NCBI GenBank assembly: GCA_036785705.1
Contig: JAWUZG010000036.1
Span: forward strand, 12,767,501 to 12,831,500
Length of the DNA stretch: 64,000 bases
Source: Acanthornis magna
Lineage: Eukaryota; Chordata; Aves; Passeriformes; Acanthizidae
Direction of reading: 5' to 3'
Each line of letters opens with the position of its first letter. The stretch's first letter is position 1. The position numbers were made by a program, and so were the translations under genes. This document shows positions 62,854 through 64,000 of the stretch, piece by piece. The notes under the pieces were generated by a model. That model worked only from the letters and a program-made list of their open reading frames with translations, did not search any database and was not told the origin of the DNA.

Positions 62854-64000
62854 ATTAATATTTCAATGGATAGAGGAGATAGTGACTATTCCTGCGTTGG
62901 ATCCTTCTAGTTCCTGATGCGCAAGCAGATTCCCACCCCCCACCCCACCCCTCCCCGCACACACCACACCACTTCCAGCAGACAGAATTTCAAGTGATGT
63001 TTGTCTAGTGAAAAAAAGGCTATGACTCTCCAAATAAAAATAATTTGAAGTATCTGCTTGCAATCTTATAAATACTCTACAGTCTCTTTAATTCTTCATT
63101 ACCTAGGCTGAAGACTCTTTTTTATTTTATATTTTAGGCTTTTGGAGATTAAAGTTTTACCTGCATTATAGCCACTTAGTGCTCATCAAAAAATGTCACC
63201 GTTTTCAGGTTTAAAACAGGACGAACTCTACAGTGAAAATGGTTGTTTTCCCTGTCAAGTTACTGTGATGTCTATCTCACGGAAGCAAATTCACAATGTG
63301 TCACATTTTCACCTTTCAGCAATGCAGAAGAGCCTTCCAGAAGAGTCAGCTTTTGTTAATCTGTCCTCCTCTGGCTCATCAAACACTTTTCATAGGGCTA
63401 TGGTGGAAACAGAAATCTCCAGAAAAAGCAATTTGTAATATAATCTAATAAAATAATTTAATGCAATGTAATTAAATGTTTGTTGAATACCAAGTACTTC
63501 CTAAATTTTTACATTGCTACATTATTTCTTTGTTCAGTTGTTTTCTTTGGTTTTATAAATAATTTTGGATAAGCAGAGCAATGGAAATTAAAGTGTACTG
63601 TTACAATGTGCTAACAAAGGTTACCTTGCTCCTGACAAAAGGTCAGAATTTACACAAAAAGAAGAGAAAAGCAGCAGCATGTATAAATAGAGGTGCTCAA
63701 AAGCAACAGCAATTAACACAGCACAGCACACACAAGAGTGCATGGTAAACGTGTGAAGTCTGATTCACCTTTTAAACAATGTTAATCATTAATTTCTCAA
63801 TAAAATTTCAAAATTACCTACGGCAATGTTTCCAGTTCACAGTGCTTTATTTTCAAAAAAGACATTATAGTGCTGCTGCATGTAGAATGAAATGTGTTGC
63901 TTGCTTTAGGACATGGCAGTAACGCAATGGCTAACCACAAAATCCTTATTCATTCACATGCTCGCTCTGCTCTTTACACGCATTGAGATCTGTGGGTGTG
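62854..64000. other. AT-rich sequence at right end of window
   Basis: No gene recognised. A C-rich tract (about 62932-62958) and the TATA-box match at 63682 are the only landmarks. Confidence 0.5.
63682..63690 (+). promoter_or_regulatory. Strong TATA-box match (TATAAATAG)
   Basis: GCATGTATAAATAGAGGTGC fits the TATAWAWR consensus. Transcription would start near 63712-63716. No coding exon is visible in the remaining 300 bp, so the match may be chance in AT-rich sequence. Confidence 0.2.

Noticed and set aside
49061..64000. Search for minus-strand PDE4D exons, expected to converge on RAB3C in vertebrates
   Set aside because: No phosphodiesterase motif or recognisable PDE4D C-terminus was found in minus-strand frames; the gene may lie beyond the window.

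Overview
The window looks like a bird nuclear genome, probably a songbird or close relative. The reasons are two CR1 LINE tails with the ATTCTATGATTC-type 3' end, a long LTR of a kind I recall as common in songbirds, sparse coding sequence and very long introns. No prokaryotic, plasmid or phage features were seen, and ribosome-binding sites or operons do not apply.

One gene is clear. The last two coding exons of RAB3C, a synaptic-vesicle Rab GTPase, lie on the + strand at 31616-31740 and 43004-43191. They join in frame across an 11.3 kb GT-AG intron and end in a CXC prenylation motif. Positions 1-31615 are therefore the 3' part of the preceding intron. The earlier RAB3C exons were not found and are presumably upstream. 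The 3' UTR starts at 43192 and may run to a strong poly(A) signal at 49014, with a weaker, earlier option at 44379.

Region by region. 1-31.6 kb is intron, with a 120-bp tandem duplication (2.7 kb), a long G-run (6.9 kb), a solo LTR with a 4-bp target duplication (10.2-10.8 kb), a pentanucleotide array (16.2 kb), a probable decayed LTR (24.6-25.1 kb) and a perfect hairpin (27.6 kb). 31.7-43 kb is intron with a large TTCC/CTCC microsatellite at 36.2 kb. 43.2-49 kb is probable 3' UTR. 49-56.4 kb is intergenic and holds a minus-strand stretch at 53.7-53.9 kb that resembles the promoter and first exon of a secreted protein, with a stop codon before the donor. 56.4-57.0 kb is a CR1 copy, followed by a CpG-rich block built on an 'ATCTCCGCTCCCCCC' minisatellite (57.1-57.6 kb). 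61.6-62.85 kb is a solo LTR abutting a second CR1 tail.

I found no evidence of a novel multi-gene system. The points most worth a second look are the CpG-island minisatellite, the minus-strand first-exon-like segment, and the possible long RAB3C 3' UTR.
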